This document shows, in pieces, positions 36,537 to 45,890 of a DNA stretch of 64,000 bases (positions within the stretch are counted from its first letter, which is position 1; each line of letters starts with the position of its first letter). The notes beneath the pieces are model-generated. The model was not told the DNA's origin, made no database searches, and saw only the letters and a list, made by a program, of their open reading frames with translations. The stretch is from the NCBI RefSeq assembly GCF_035207705.1, contig NZ_CP128187.1:1054001-1118000 (forward strand). The letters run 5' to 3'. Both the position numbers and the translations under genes were made by a program. The DNA is from Maribacter sp. BPC-D8 (lineage in GTDB: Bacteria; Bacteroidota; Bacteroidia; Flavobacteriales; Flavobacteriaceae).

Positions 36537-36628
36537 AAAAATAGCGCTAAAAAGCGCTATTTTTCATTTTACTATTATTTGAAATTTTACAATCCCGCTA
36601 ACTTATACTGGGAAACAAAATCATCAGA
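36537..36628 (-). repeat. Copy B of the PRPP synthetase 3' end, with its terminator hairpin
   Basis: Contains DDFVSQYKLAGL-stop on the minus strand (the parent reads DDFVTQYKLAGL-stop) and, beyond it, the same terminator hairpin as the parent: AAATAGCGCT / AGCGCTATTT at 36539-36562 followed by T's. It is closer to the parent sequence than copy A and ends abruptly after about 12 codons. Confidence 0.85.
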
Positions 36629-36791
36629 TGGTATGTGCTTAGTCTATGAAAAGTGGCTGAAAGAAATAGTACTTGTAATACGTAAAATATAATAATAAAT
36701 ATGGTTGGGAATCCATATGTTTACCGAACTTAATTTCATGGTTGTAAGGTTTATTAACTACACCTTATTACTGTTTAAAAATGCTATTCAT

Positions 36792-37823
36792 ATGAAAAAT
36801 ATACCTGCAGATATTATCCGCCAATTATTTATGATATTGTTCATTGTTTTAATGGGGGGAGTATTATTTAAATCATTGCTTCCTTATCTCTCTGGTTTTC
36901 TTGGAGCGTTGACTTTATACATCTTGCTATTGAAACCTATGAAGAAATTAATTCTTAGGAAATGGCGCCCTGGTTTAGCAGCATTATTTTTATTGGTCAT
37001 ATCTTTTTTTTGCATTTTACTCCCTTTTGCCGGTGTGGGTTTAATGCTAGGTAAAAAGGTGGGAAAGGGACTTAATAATTTTGAACAATATATAGACTTG
37101 ATCAAACAAAAAATAGCTGTTTGGGAAGAACACTTCGGTATCGATTTAACATCTAGTATGGACACCTCGAAAATGTCGTCTTCATTATCTGAAGGACTGC
37201 AGAGTGTATTGGGTGGCTCGGTCAATATGATCATTGCTATTGCAATGATGTACTTTTTGCTATATTTTATGTTGACGAAAAATGAGGCCTTAAATACAGC
37301 TTTTGCTACGTATTCTCCCTTTAAAAAGAAGTATAGTGGATTAATATCTGATGAAATACGGCAAAAAGTAAGCTCTAATGCGATAGGGATACCAGTAGTG
37401 GCGATTGCCCAGGGAATAGTTGCTTTAATTGGCTTTTTAATCTTTGGTATTGAACAACCTTTCTTTTGGGCGGTAATAGTAACTGTTGGATCTATGGTGC
37501 CCGTAATAGGAGCTATTATCGGTATTATTCCTGTTTTTTTAATTGCATTGTCAAATGACAACAATTTTCAAGCTTGGGGTATTTTACTGTATGGTATTAT
37601 CATTGTAGGTACCACAGACAATGTAATACGTGTTTACGTTTTAAACAAGTTAGATGATGTACACCCTTTGATTACGTTAATAGGAGTAATTATCGGAGTA
37701 CCCATATTTGGTTTTATAGGTTTAATTTTCGGTCCGTTGCTAATTAGCCTATTTTTTATGATGGTTAGGGTATATACAAAGGAATATGGTAGTATGTCTT
37801 CTAAGAATGAAGTAGACCTATAA
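36792..37823 (+). CDS. AI-2E transporter family protein (permease PerM-like)
   Basis: 343 residues from the ATG at 36792; a longer frame opens at 36705, but MKNIPADIIRQLFMILFIVLMG is the typical family start. About eight membrane helices with a soluble region after helix 3 (~80-150), and the C-terminal signature PVIGAIIGIIPVFLIAL ... LITLIGVIIGVPIFGFIGLIFGPLLISLF. The family (PF01594) includes the AI-2 exporter TqsA, PerM and Na+/H+ antiporters, so the substrate is open. It lies between copy B and the parent PRPP synthetase gene. Confidence 0.85.
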   Translation: MKNIPADIIRQLFMILFIVLMGGVLFKSLLPYLSGFLGALTLYILLLKPMKKLILRKWRPGLAALFLLVISFFCILLPFAGVGLMLGKKVGKGLNNFEQYIDLIKQKIAVWEEHFGIDLTSSMDTSKMSSSLSEGLQSVLGGSVNMIIAIAMMYFLLYFMLTKNEALNTAFATYSPFKKKYSGLISDEIRQKVSSNAIGIPVVAIAQGIVALIGFLIFGIEQPFFWAVIVTVGSMVPVIGAIIGIIPVFLIALSNDNNFQAWGILLYGIIIVGTTDNVIRVYVLNKLDDVHPLITLIGVIIGVPIFGFIGLIFGPLLISLFFMMVRVYTKEYGSMSSKNEVDL

Positions 37824-38192
37824 AATAGGGTACATCTTTATATTATAAAGCAATAGATTGCTCTAATGTACTTACACCTTCATTACACATAAGTATAAAA
37901 GCAATATAAGCGAGCTCTAGAATGTATATAATTTGTTAACCCTCCTATATGTTCTGTTGATGAAATAGTGTGTTTTTAATACGAGAAGAGGGTCTGGCAA
38001 ATAACAAATTGGTAACTACATTAAAAACCAAATAGAATACCCATTTATCCAGAGGGAGTAGTGACTATGCCTTAAAGTATATTAATTTTAATCTGCCTTA
38101 ATAATCTGTTGGTTATATATTAGGCTTCTGGCTAAGTTACTAACGGAGAACAATATATACATCAGTAGAGATATGGCACTCATATCAACTTC
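37824..38192. other. Gene-free stretch
   Basis: 370 bases between the AI-2E-type gene and the PRPP synthetase terminator. No coding sequence, repeat or structured RNA that I can support. Confidence 0.5.
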
Positions 38193-38220
38193 AGAAATAG
38201 CGCCAAAAAGCGCTATTTTT
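38193..38220 (-). terminator. Terminator of the NAD salvage operon
   Basis: Stem AAATAGCG / CGCTATTT with loop CCAAAAAG, A/T runs on both sides, 22 bases beyond the PRPP synthetase stop codon on the minus strand. A duplicate of this hairpin is found with copy B at 36537. Confidence 0.75.
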
Positions 38221-38242
38221 CATTTTACTAATATTTAGAATT

Positions 38243-39007
38243 TTACAATCCCGCTAACTTATACTGGGTAACGAAATCATCATCAATATCTTTATAACTA
38301 TTGGTGCAGTAGATATGGTCAATGGTTTCTTTTAGTTCATCAAAACCATAATTAAACTGTGCATGGGTAACATACAAGTATACTTTAGAGGCACCTTGTT
38401 GTTTTAAAGCTTCCGCCAAAAACTTGAATGTTCTACCACCATCGGCTAAATCGTCTACAATTAAGCATTCTTTGCCTTTTACATCACCTTGAATACTAAT
38501 TACAGGAGCACCATCTATTCTCACTTTATTAGAGGGTACCAAATCTGCATTTAGCTTTTCGGCAATTTCATGGGTGGTTTTATACGCACCAGCATCTGGA
38601 CTCACCAATACCGGATTTCCGATTTTATTAAATGCTTTTTCAACAAAATCGAAATGAGAAATTTTCTCTGCATTATCAATTAACGCCAATGATATAGGAC
38701 TATGCGGGTGTAATATTGCAACGGAGTCAAACTTCATATCATTGATGAACTTACAAATGACTTTTAAATCGAACGACTCCCCTTTATTAAAACGCCTATC
38801 TGAACGTTGCCCAATTAGGCAAAATATGGTCAGTTTAGCTATCGCTGTTTTGTTGGTCGCATTTTCAGCATCCCAGGCGTCTTTTATGGCAGCAGCTCTA
38901 AATAAATCTTCATAACTGTTTCCTCTAATTTTTATATGAATATCTCCGGTTTCAGCGATTTTAGCAGTAACCTGTCCGTCATGGAATTTTTTTATTTCGT
39001 ATTTCAT
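38243..39007 (-). CDS. prs: Ribose-phosphate pyrophosphokinase (PRPP synthetase), short form
   Basis: 254 residues; makes PRPP from ribose 5-phosphate and ATP. Visible: the PRPP loop CLIVDDLADGGRTF (~175-188), the flexible-loop and ATP region FCLIGQRSDRRFNKGESFDLKVICKFIND, and VLVSPDAGAYK. It is shorter than housekeeping Prs (~310), as seen for versions embedded in NAD salvage loci, where PRPP feeds NadV. Three bases after the unknown 332-residue gene. Its 3' end is duplicated twice downstream. Confidence 0.88.
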   Translation of the reverse strand: MKYEIKKFHDGQVTAKIAETGDIHIKIRGNSYEDLFRAAAIKDAWDAENATNKTAIAKLTIFCLIGQRSDRRFNKGESFDLKVICKFINDMKFDSVAILHPHSPISLALIDNAEKISHFDFVEKAFNKIGNPVLVSPDAGAYKTTHEIAEKLNADLVPSNKVRIDGAPVISIQGDVKGKECLIVDDLADGGRTFKFLAEALKQQGASKVYLYVTHAQFNYGFDELKETIDHIYCTNSYKDIDDDFVTQYKLAGL

Positions 39008-39010
39008 ATC

Positions 39011-40009
39011 CTAATTCTTATTGTTGAAATTCTCTATTTCTTGTTTCAATATATGATTTGAGTTACCATAACTTACAATGTTCACCTCTAAAGGCGTAAG
39101 CTTAAATTTCTCTAGTGCCTTGAATAGTGATTCTAATATCCAGTCTAAATCATTACCAAATGCCCCACCCCCAACTAAGGTCAAAAATACTTTATTTGAC
39201 TTGTTATTTTTAAGATTTATTAGTGCCGTGTATAACGTAGCTTCATAGGTTGCTTCTAAAATTATTCGGGCGAAATTCTCCCAATAAAAAGATTCAATAT
39301 AAGAATATGCTACAGGCAAAGCAGAACAATATATTTGAGATACAATTTGTTTTTTATCCGTTAGGGTAACTTCTGTATTCCATTGCGTACCAACTTTTAG
39401 TTTACCCTTTAGAAACGCTCTTTGGGCATCTGTAAAGCTTCCTAATTGCTTATTAATACTGAGCAAGCCTTCTTGACTTAAAACAGCATAGCCATTAGTC
39501 ATTTTCCATAATTGGAGCTCCTCATTATTAAGCTCTTTACCAATCCCATCTAAACAATCGATCTGATATGAACCTGTTTGCCCAATTTGATCATGAACCG
39601 GAGCAAAATAGTTTCTGTAAATAGTACCTGCACCGCAAGCTATAGCACAAGCGGGACCTTGGGTGAAGTCATTTTCATAAATACCAACTCCCGCACTAGG
39701 AGAAACCTCAGGACCAACCATTTCCAGTAAATTAAACTGCGATGCAGCTTGAAATAGCGCGTTCTCATTTTTATGGTCGGCATGTAAGTCTTGAATATCG
39801 GCAACCACTTCAGAAACCTTTATTTTACTAGAGCTGTCATTATGAGTTTGCTGACCTCTTAATTGCTCTAAGGAAACAACTTCTAGGGATCCAAATTGAT
39901 AGGATTTGTTATTGATTTTAGAAATCAAATGCTGGCCATCAATAGTGATATGATCACGCACATTTTCGGGTGATACTTCATCAAATCCTGTCAATTCTTT
40001 AAACCACAT
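39011..40009 (-). CDS. Unknown protein in the NAD salvage operon
   Basis: 332 residues, cytosolic, family not recognised. Mid-protein ALFQAASQFNLLEMVGPEVSP...GVGIYENDFTQGPACAIACGAGTIYRNYF has glycine/alanine-rich loops that recall macro-domain (ADP-ribose binding) sequences, and VFLTLVGGGAFGNDLDWI near residue 285 resembles the second ligand loop of such folds. Given the setting between NadV and PRPP synthetase genes, processing of ADP-ribose or NAD breakdown products is a reasonable guess but unproven. Confidence 0.65.
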   Translation of the reverse strand: MWFKELTGFDEVSPENVRDHITIDGQHLISKINNKSYQFGSLEVVSLEQLRGQQTHNDSSSKIKVSEVVADIQDLHADHKNENALFQAASQFNLLEMVGPEVSPSAGVGIYENDFTQGPACAIACGAGTIYRNYFAPVHDQIGQTGSYQIDCLDGIGKELNNEELQLWKMTNGYAVLSQEGLLSINKQLGSFTDAQRAFLKGKLKVGTQWNTEVTLTDKKQIVSQIYCSALPVAYSYIESFYWENFARIILEATYEATLYTALINLKNNKSNKVFLTLVGGGAFGNDLDWILESLFKALEKFKLTPLEVNIVSYGNSNHILKQEIENFNNKN

Positions 40010-40021
40010 ATTTAGTTATTA

Positions 40022-41476
40022 TTAAAGATTGGTATTAATACGATCTCTTATTTCTTGTATGTTCGTTTGGTTTACAAACTGTCCGTCTTCATAGATCACT
40101 TTTAGCTCGCCCGTATTTTCTTGTTCAGGCGTTACCTGATCTACCAATACATATTCGCCGTCTTGTAATGCTACTTTTACCAATCCCTTTGCAGATTTTT
40201 TAATTCCGTCATCGGTAATAGGATCTTTGAAGATTTCTCTACGTTCACCATTCACCACTACAGAAGTAGCTTTCATGGCAAAACCAAAGGTATCTCTAGT
40301 ATTAAATTGGTAGGTGAAAGAACCAATACCCAACACTACGTTGGTCGTTGCAAAGCCTTTATCGCTTAAACGTTGACAAATAGCTTCAGCTCTTTCCGTA
40401 GTAATACTATCACCATAAATAGCACCAATGTGGCTATCTAAGACTTTAAAACCTTGGTCGTTGACAGTTCCGCCAAAAATATCCCAAAGAAGCTCTACAA
40501 CCCCTTTATCTTTCGGTGTGTTACTACCAAGAGTTTGCGTTTCGCCACAGATAATATCAACAGGATCACCGCTATCTGGTCTAATTACTAATTTACCATC
40601 TCTAGAAAGAACCTCCTCTTTAAGCTTTGGAAGATAATCGGTAAGTACTTTCCATAGATCCCACGTATCACTAACTACAGATAAAATTCCCGAAGGATAT
40701 GTATCCATCAAAGCTCTAAACGTACCTATTTCATCATCTTTAGTACCAGCGCACATTACGGAATGTTCGGTAGCATTTACAGAACCGATCACAAAACCTT
40801 TAGCTTTATAATAGTGACGCAAACTGCTGATTACCGGTAAGGTATCTGACCCTAAGAATACAGATGCATGACCCATACCCGAAGAGATTGCACTTTGCAA
40901 ACCGCCCATACCTCTCATAGAGAAATCGTGACCTTGAAAATCGATGAAAGCCATATTGTCTTTATCGGTTTCTATTGTCCATTTTTTGAAAATACGTTTG
41001 TAACATAAAGCGATAGAAGCCGAAGTCATCGGTTGCCATAGCATGGTAGATAGTATGGTTTCTAGAAAATTTGTAATCCAGTAGAATTTTTTATCTGTAT
41101 TAACTACAGTAACCATAGGCACTCTAATAGGAACCTCTACCCCTTCTACAATCGATTTAACTTTAATAGGTAAATACTGCAGATCATGTAATTCTTCGTA
41201 ATGTGTTACATCATAATCGGTACCTAAATACAGGGATAACTCTTCTTTCAATTCATTACAAACCTGAGCTTTTGGCTTAGAAAAGAAGTTGTCTTGAAAA
41301 TAATCATGCAACCATTGAAAAACATATTGTTGCCCAAATGATACCACTTTATCGCACCCTTTCGGAGCATATTTATTGCTTCTTGGGGTCCAGTTAGAAT
41401 ATACCTCTTCTGTTCCTTTAGGGTATTGTTGGTGGTGTCCTGTTTTGTATCCGTCTGTTAGAAATAATCCGTTCAT
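40022..41476 (-). CDS. nadV: Nicotinamide phosphoribosyltransferase (NadV/Nampt)
   Basis: 484 residues, full family length. Converts nicotinamide and PRPP to NMN. Motifs: FLTDGYKTGHHQQYPKGTEEVYSNWTPR at the N-terminus, DFQGHDFSMRGMGG, HYY, TEHSVMC (active-site His), VSDTWDLWKVL, VIRPDSGDP (PRPP-binding) and GDSITTERA. Together with PRPP synthetase it forms a one-step salvage route from nicotinamide. Starts 11 bases after the preceding gene. Confidence 0.95.
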   Translation of the reverse strand: MNGLFLTDGYKTGHHQQYPKGTEEVYSNWTPRSNKYAPKGCDKVVSFGQQYVFQWLHDYFQDNFFSKPKAQVCNELKEELSLYLGTDYDVTHYEELHDLQYLPIKVKSIVEGVEVPIRVPMVTVVNTDKKFYWITNFLETILSTMLWQPMTSASIALCYKRIFKKWTIETDKDNMAFIDFQGHDFSMRGMGGLQSAISSGMGHASVFLGSDTLPVISSLRHYYKAKGFVIGSVNATEHSVMCAGTKDDEIGTFRALMDTYPSGILSVVSDTWDLWKVLTDYLPKLKEEVLSRDGKLVIRPDSGDPVDIICGETQTLGSNTPKDKGVVELLWDIFGGTVNDQGFKVLDSHIGAIYGDSITTERAEAICQRLSDKGFATTNVVLGIGSFTYQFNTRDTFGFAMKATSVVVNGERREIFKDPITDDGIKKSAKGLVKVALQDGEYVLVDQVTPEQENTGELKVIYEDGQFVNQTNIQEIRDRINTNL

Positions 41477-41486
41477 AATGTTATAT

Positions 41487-41924
41487 TTAAAGGCTGTTTT
41501 TCAACAGTGTTTTAGCTTCTTTGATGTTGTTAAAAATAGGTGTGTTATACTTTTCGCATAACGTATGTACATAACTGCTTTTGTAAAATTCTTTCGGACA
41601 AATTACGATGAGCTTTTTTGAGTTCACATATAATCCTAATTCTACTAAAGAAATTGGAGAAAGTGCATTGGGTAGAAAATTAAGCAAAATCATATCTGAT
41701 AATTGTAACGCATCTAATTCCCACTCGATATGACGCTTCATTTCTTCCGTATTAAGGTGGTCATGATTATTATTTGTTGGGTCAAAAATGGAATACATAC
41801 CGAATTCGGTACTTATTTCATCTCTCCAACTACCCTCCTGCTTATGATCCATGCTACCTGCTAGAAAAATAGAACGTTGGTTCCGTTTATTTATTGGTAG
41901 TATGTCGTTAGATGTCAATATCAT
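41487..41924 (-). CDS. Nucleoside 2-deoxyribosyltransferase-like protein
   Basis: 145 residues of the Nuc_deoxyrib_tr/TIR-related fold: SIFLAGSMDHKQEGSWRDEI at the N-terminus (nucleotide-binding G-S) and DMILLNFLPNALSPISLVELGLYVNSKKLIVIC in the middle, where the catalytic Glu of this fold sits. Members cleave N-glycosidic bonds of nucleosides or NAD-like molecules. First gene of the nadV unit, ten bases after a palindromic NrtR box. Confidence 0.82.
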   Translation of the reverse strand: MILTSNDILPINKRNQRSIFLAGSMDHKQEGSWRDEISTEFGMYSIFDPTNNNHDHLNTEEMKRHIEWELDALQLSDMILLNFLPNALSPISLVELGLYVNSKKLIVICPKEFYKSSYVHTLCEKYNTPIFNNIKEAKTLLKNSL

Positions 41925-41933
41925 AAAAATTAA

Positions 41934-41954
41934 TTTGCGTAATTATAACGCAAA
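41934..41954. promoter_or_regulatory. NrtR-type operator before the nadV operon
   Basis: TTTGCGT-AATTATA-ACGCAAA: perfect 7-bp arms, centred 20 bases upstream of the deoxyribosyltransferase start. A related half (TTTACGCAAAC) lies at 41998-42008, and a similar palindrome precedes the regulator gene itself. Confidence 0.65.
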
Positions 41955-42022
41955 TATAGAATATAATTTAAGTCTACAAAGTATTATTTGTGTTTATTTT
42001 ACGCAAACTATAAATTCGGAGT

Positions 42023-42697
42023 TTATATTTCGAAGATGATACCTTCTTTTTTAAGCTTGAAGTACCTGTTTTTATTGAACATAAAGAGATTTGCTGGTCT
42101 GCCAGATCCTTTAGAAACTTTTTCGTCTAATTCGTCTAAAACATTTAAGCCAATCATTTTCTTACGGAAATTACGCCTGTCTATATCCCTACCTAAAACG
42201 GAGCTATACAGTTTTTCAAGGTCAGAAAAAGGGAACTTCGTATCTAGCAGTTCAAACCCTATGGGTTCATATGTAATTTTAGCTTGAAGTCTTGTAATCG
42301 CAAGTTTTAGAATCTCAGCATGATCAAAAGAAAGTTCAGGCAAATTATTAATGGTAAACCACTGTGCCTCTTCCGCATCGGTTGAAGCTGAAAGTTTAAA
42401 TGCGCTAGGTTTAATTAATCCGAAATATGCAACGGATACTACTCTACTTCTAGGATCTCTTTCAGGAGAACCAAAAGTGTATAATTGCTCTAGGTAATTA
42501 ATTTTGATTCCCGTTTCCTCCTTCAGCTCACGCTCTACTGCTTCTTCTAATGATTCTGAGTCCAAAACGAATCCGCCAGGTATAGCCCATTTACCCTTAA
42601 AAGGCTCATATTTTCTTTTGATGAGTAAAACCGATATCGTTTCAGATTCATAACCAAAAACGACAGCATCTACAGAAAGCTTAATAGATTGTTGCAT
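42023..42697 (-). CDS. nrtR: NrtR-type Nudix-domain transcriptional regulator
   Basis: 224 residues from the ATG at 42697; a longer frame to 42775 would cover the operator, and regulators of this family begin just like MQQSIKLSVDAVVFGYE. The N-terminal Nudix domain has an intact Nudix box (GFVLDSESLEEAVERELKEETGI fits GX5EX7REUXEEXGU), followed by a C-terminal winged helix (GRDIDRRNFRKKMIGLNVL...GSGRPANLFMFN). NrtR proteins sense ADP-ribose and repress NAD salvage genes, fitting the divergently ordered nadV operon downstream. In Bacteroidota the same family also holds sugar regulators. Confidence 0.85.
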   Translation of the reverse strand: MQQSIKLSVDAVVFGYESETISVLLIKRKYEPFKGKWAIPGGFVLDSESLEEAVERELKEETGIKINYLEQLYTFGSPERDPRSRVVSVAYFGLIKPSAFKLSASTDAEEAQWFTINNLPELSFDHAEILKLAITRLQAKITYEPIGFELLDTKFPFSDLEKLYSSVLGRDIDRRNFRKKMIGLNVLDELDEKVSKGSGRPANLFMFNKNRYFKLKKEGIIFEI

Positions 42698-42701
42698 ACT
42701 A

Positions 42702-42719
42702 TGCGTATATTTTACGCTA
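42702..42719. promoter_or_regulatory. NrtR-type operator before nrtR
   Basis: TGCGTATATTTTACGCTA: GCGT and ACGC arms around an AT-rich centre, four bases before the nrtR start codon, indicating autoregulation. Same arms as the box at 41934. Confidence 0.6.
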
Positions 42720-43133
42720 ATATATGGAATATTTAAATGATTAATCTTGAAGCTACATGAGGTACTATTTAGCAAACATTGTAAATATTGATGATTGAAG
42801 TCATATCATGTAAATCTTTAGGTACTATTCAGCTTTTACATTTTTTATGCAATCAGTACTACTATTTATGTTCTGAAAACTTTAGTTTATTATGCTAAAT
42901 TATACAGTTTTCTATTAAATTTTTTAGTCATCCTGAATGCGAATTTTACGTAAAACAATAATTATCAATTTGTTATATAGTTAATTTTTGTTTTTTTGTT
43001 ACAAACAAAAAGCTTGCAATGAATTTAGTTTGGTTAGGGAATCAAAATTTCTATCTTTAGAAAATTCAACCTTTAAAAATACCAAACTATTTCATCTCTA
43101 ATTCAAATTAGGTTTTTCTTATTCTCAAGAGTA

Positions 43134-45068
43134 TTGCTTTTGTTTTTGACGATAGCTTTATCTGCTTGTTCATACAATTTTTCAGAAGACAACTTTATTG
43201 AGTTAAAACTTCCTTCGGGTGAAGGTGTCTCAATCGATTTTCAGAATTTTAGTGTTGGTGATACAATTAATTCAGATAAAACCATTTACTATGAAATTGC
43301 TACAGAAGAAAATCAGTTTGGAATTTCGACTGATATTTTTGTAGGTACTAATCGGGTTGAGAACAACAAAAGAAGCAGTTCAGGACAATTTTCAATTAGA
43401 CCGAATCTTTATGAAGATGGGGAGCATAACATTATAATAGTACATGAATTTAGTTCTGGAACTGGCAGTATTTCAGAACAGCAAGGTCAGGAAACCATAA
43501 TTATAACCGAAACCTTTTCTTTTTATATTAATAGAAATCCTTCAACTCCTCCATCAATTACTAGTGCAGTAATTGAAAACGGTAGTATAGTTGTTCGATG
43601 GGATAATGAAATTGATTTAGATTATAAAGAGGCTTTTTTACATCTAAAATTTCCTGCATACGAAGAACTGATAGCTTTAACGCCAGAAATGTTGTTAGAA
43701 GGGGTTTATATTGATACAAAAACTATTTTATTCCCGTTGGATGGTAATCGACCTGAAGACGAAAATAGTGGCAGTGTTGAGTATTCTATTTTATTAAGTA
43801 GTGAATTTGAAGAAATTTTTGGTGCTGGAGCTACGTTGGCAAGTGATCCTGCCTGGCTAGAGGTGAAAATTTCCTTTATTGATTTTGAAAGCTTTTCGGT
43901 AACTTGGCCGCAGCACCCATTATATAACAATCTTGAATCTTATCAAATTTCGCTGTTGTATAGCTATTCTTATGACCCAGTAGTCTTTTCAGCCAGTACA
44001 ATGGGTGGTACAGAAATAATAAATCAACCTTATAATTTTGGGGGAGATTACTTTGGGAATTTATTTCCTGAAACAAACTACAGTCCATATATACCTGCCT
44101 ATAGATATAGTCCAATTTTGGATGAGAATACACTAGTGTCTATTCCTAACATGGTACAAGATTTTGGAAAAGAATTAATATTTAACCCCGATACAGGGAA
44201 TTATTATTTTCTTGCTGTGAAAAATGGGGATAATAATTCGAAAATAATAGCCATCACAGAATTCTCCTCCGATATGCAAATGATTAGAAAAATCAATTTG
44301 TTCGAAATAGATGCTTTCTCCGATATATCAGATTTAGAATTTGTTATGGACCCAGAAAGTCATAATTTTTATTTAGATTTTGGGTATAGAACTAGTGCTT
44401 TAACGTATTTACGTCAAACTATGGAACTAGATAAATTTAGTTTATTAAATCTACGTGAATTTACAACTGAAGGTCTGTCGGGGGCGAATACATTTCAATT
44501 GAGAGGAGATATTTTAAAAACATGGGATTACCAATCTCAACTATTAACATTGACCAATGTTATTACTAATCAAGTGATATACGAAGTAGTATTGGGCGAA
44601 AATAGAAAGACTGATAACATCTACTTATCTGATAATGGTAGTTACATGATTATTAAGCAAGATTCGGAGGATATAGTTTATCAAATTACAAACAACATTG
44701 TTACTGTAAATACGGTGCTTGAAAATCGAATATATGGCTACAGTGTTGATATTTATGATAATATTCTGTATTACGGGGCTGTTGGAAATACAATTCGGGT
44801 CGTTGATCTTTTGAATAACCAAGAAGTTTCTAGTATTAGTTATGAATCTGGTGATAATAACAGGAGAATTTCTTTTGATCCTTTGTCAAATAAAATAATT
44901 CTATTACAATATGAGGATTGCTTTATTGTAGATCGAAATTCTGGAAAAATTTCAAAATTTCGATTTGATATAACAAAGGGTAATGAAGGTTATGGAAATA
45001 CTTATACTATGTGGTTAACAAATAATAGATTAATTCATTCAAAAGGAATTTATGCCGATATTGAATAG
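43134..45068 (+). CDS. Large surface lipoprotein with fibronectin-like and propeller-like parts
   Basis: About 644 residues. A lipobox LTIALSACSYN is obvious, but no ATG precedes it in frame: the frame is open to ATT codons near 43107, and TTG at 43134 is the first usual start, giving a short leader. The N-terminal 130 residues form a beta-rich domain, then an Fn3-like stretch (PPSITSAVIENGSIVVRWDNEIDLDYKEAFLHLKFP), then a C-terminal part with repeated strand motifs (ISDLEFVMDPESHNFYLDFG, DNILYYGAVGNTIRVVDLLNNQ), likely a WD-like propeller. Overlaps the next gene by 17 bases. Family unknown. Confidence 0.65.
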   Translation: MLLFLTIALSACSYNFSEDNFIELKLPSGEGVSIDFQNFSVGDTINSDKTIYYEIATEENQFGISTDIFVGTNRVENNKRSSSGQFSIRPNLYEDGEHNIIIVHEFSSGTGSISEQQGQETIIITETFSFYINRNPSTPPSITSAVIENGSIVVRWDNEIDLDYKEAFLHLKFPAYEELIALTPEMLLEGVYIDTKTILFPLDGNRPEDENSGSVEYSILLSSEFEEIFGAGATLASDPAWLEVKISFIDFESFSVTWPQHPLYNNLESYQISLLYSYSYDPVVFSASTMGGTEIINQPYNFGGDYFGNLFPETNYSPYIPAYRYSPILDENTLVSIPNMVQDFGKELIFNPDTGNYYFLAVKNGDNNSKIIAITEFSSDMQMIRKINLFEIDAFSDISDLEFVMDPESHNFYLDFGYRTSALTYLRQTMELDKFSLLNLREFTTEGLSGANTFQLRGDILKTWDYQSQLLTLTNVITNQVIYEVVLGENRKTDNIYLSDNGSYMIIKQDSEDIVYQITNNIVTVNTVLENRIYGYSVDIYDNILYYGAVGNTIRVVDLLNNQEVSSISYESGDNNRRISFDPLSNKIILLQYEDCFIVDRNSGKISKFRFDITKGNEGYGNTYTMWLTNNRLIHSKGIYADIE

Positions 45069-45774
45069 ATTTCTAGGGGTCATAATAACATGTGTTACTA
45101 CGGTAATGTGCTTAAATCCTATCGATTTAATTGCTCAAGAATCTGGAATCAATATAGATTTCAATTTGGGTACAAACCCTACCTCCCCTTTAAGAGAGTT
45201 TCATAAGAGTTTGAAAAATCAGGTGAATTTTGAGAACTTTGATACGACGGATAATTTTTCTTACAATTATGGTTTCACTGTAGGCGTAACTATAAAGAAA
45301 ATCAAATCAAGTATATTTTACGCTAATCTTGTTTCTGGTGCAAAAACTTCAGTAGCTGATTATTCTGGATATTTAAGATTGACTAATGAACTTAATGGCC
45401 ATACTATCGGATACAAGTATTTTTTACCATTGAAAGAAACTCCCAAAGGAAACTTTATTGCACAATTTAAAGGCCTTGTAACATTTTCGAGTTTTGATGT
45501 AATTTCTGATTCAGATATCGTAGGTGTATCTGTTTTTGAAAGCTTAGAGTTTAAATCAACGGATTTAGGTTTAGGTGCTGGAATTCTATATGAATATCCT
45601 TTAAGTTTTATTATTCTTAGAGCGTATGTTGATTTGGATGTGTATTATGGAGGAAAAATGAAACTAAAGGAAGATAATCCTGATGGTGGTTTTTTACTAA
45701 ATGATAATGGAGATAAATTAACAACCGGATGGGGTGGTTTATCTGCTGGGGTTGGAATAACTATACCTATGTAG
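45052..45774 (+). CDS. Outer-membrane beta-barrel protein
   Basis: 240 residues with a signal peptide (IITCVTTVMCLNPIDLIAQ) and alternating amphipathic strands separated by Gly/Asn/Asp turns (FSYNYGFTVGVTIKKIKSSIFYANL, AGVGITIPM at the C-terminus). Typical small flavobacterial porin-like barrel. Start codon lies inside the upstream lipoprotein gene, so the two products are probably made together, perhaps as a surface lipoprotein with its barrel partner. Confidence 0.72.
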   Translation: MPILNRFLGVIITCVTTVMCLNPIDLIAQESGINIDFNLGTNPTSPLREFHKSLKNQVNFENFDTTDNFSYNYGFTVGVTIKKIKSSIFYANLVSGAKTSVADYSGYLRLTNELNGHTIGYKYFLPLKETPKGNFIAQFKGLVTFSSFDVISDSDIVGVSVFESLEFKSTDLGLGAGILYEYPLSFIILRAYVDLDVYYGGKMKLKEDNPDGGFLLNDNGDKLTTGWGGLSAGVGITIPM

Positions 45775-45890
45775 CTATTATTTATTCATTATATCCTACC
45801 ACTTAAATGCACAGCTATTCTTTGTTTATAGCACTACTCTAGCAGAACACCATTAAAGGTAAACCTGCAATGGTCATATTCAAAACCGAA

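Noticed and set aside
36884..37564. A 226-codon open frame on the minus strand inside the AI-2E-type gene.
   Set aside because: It is the antisense shadow of a hydrophobic membrane-protein gene and shows no protein-like features of its own.
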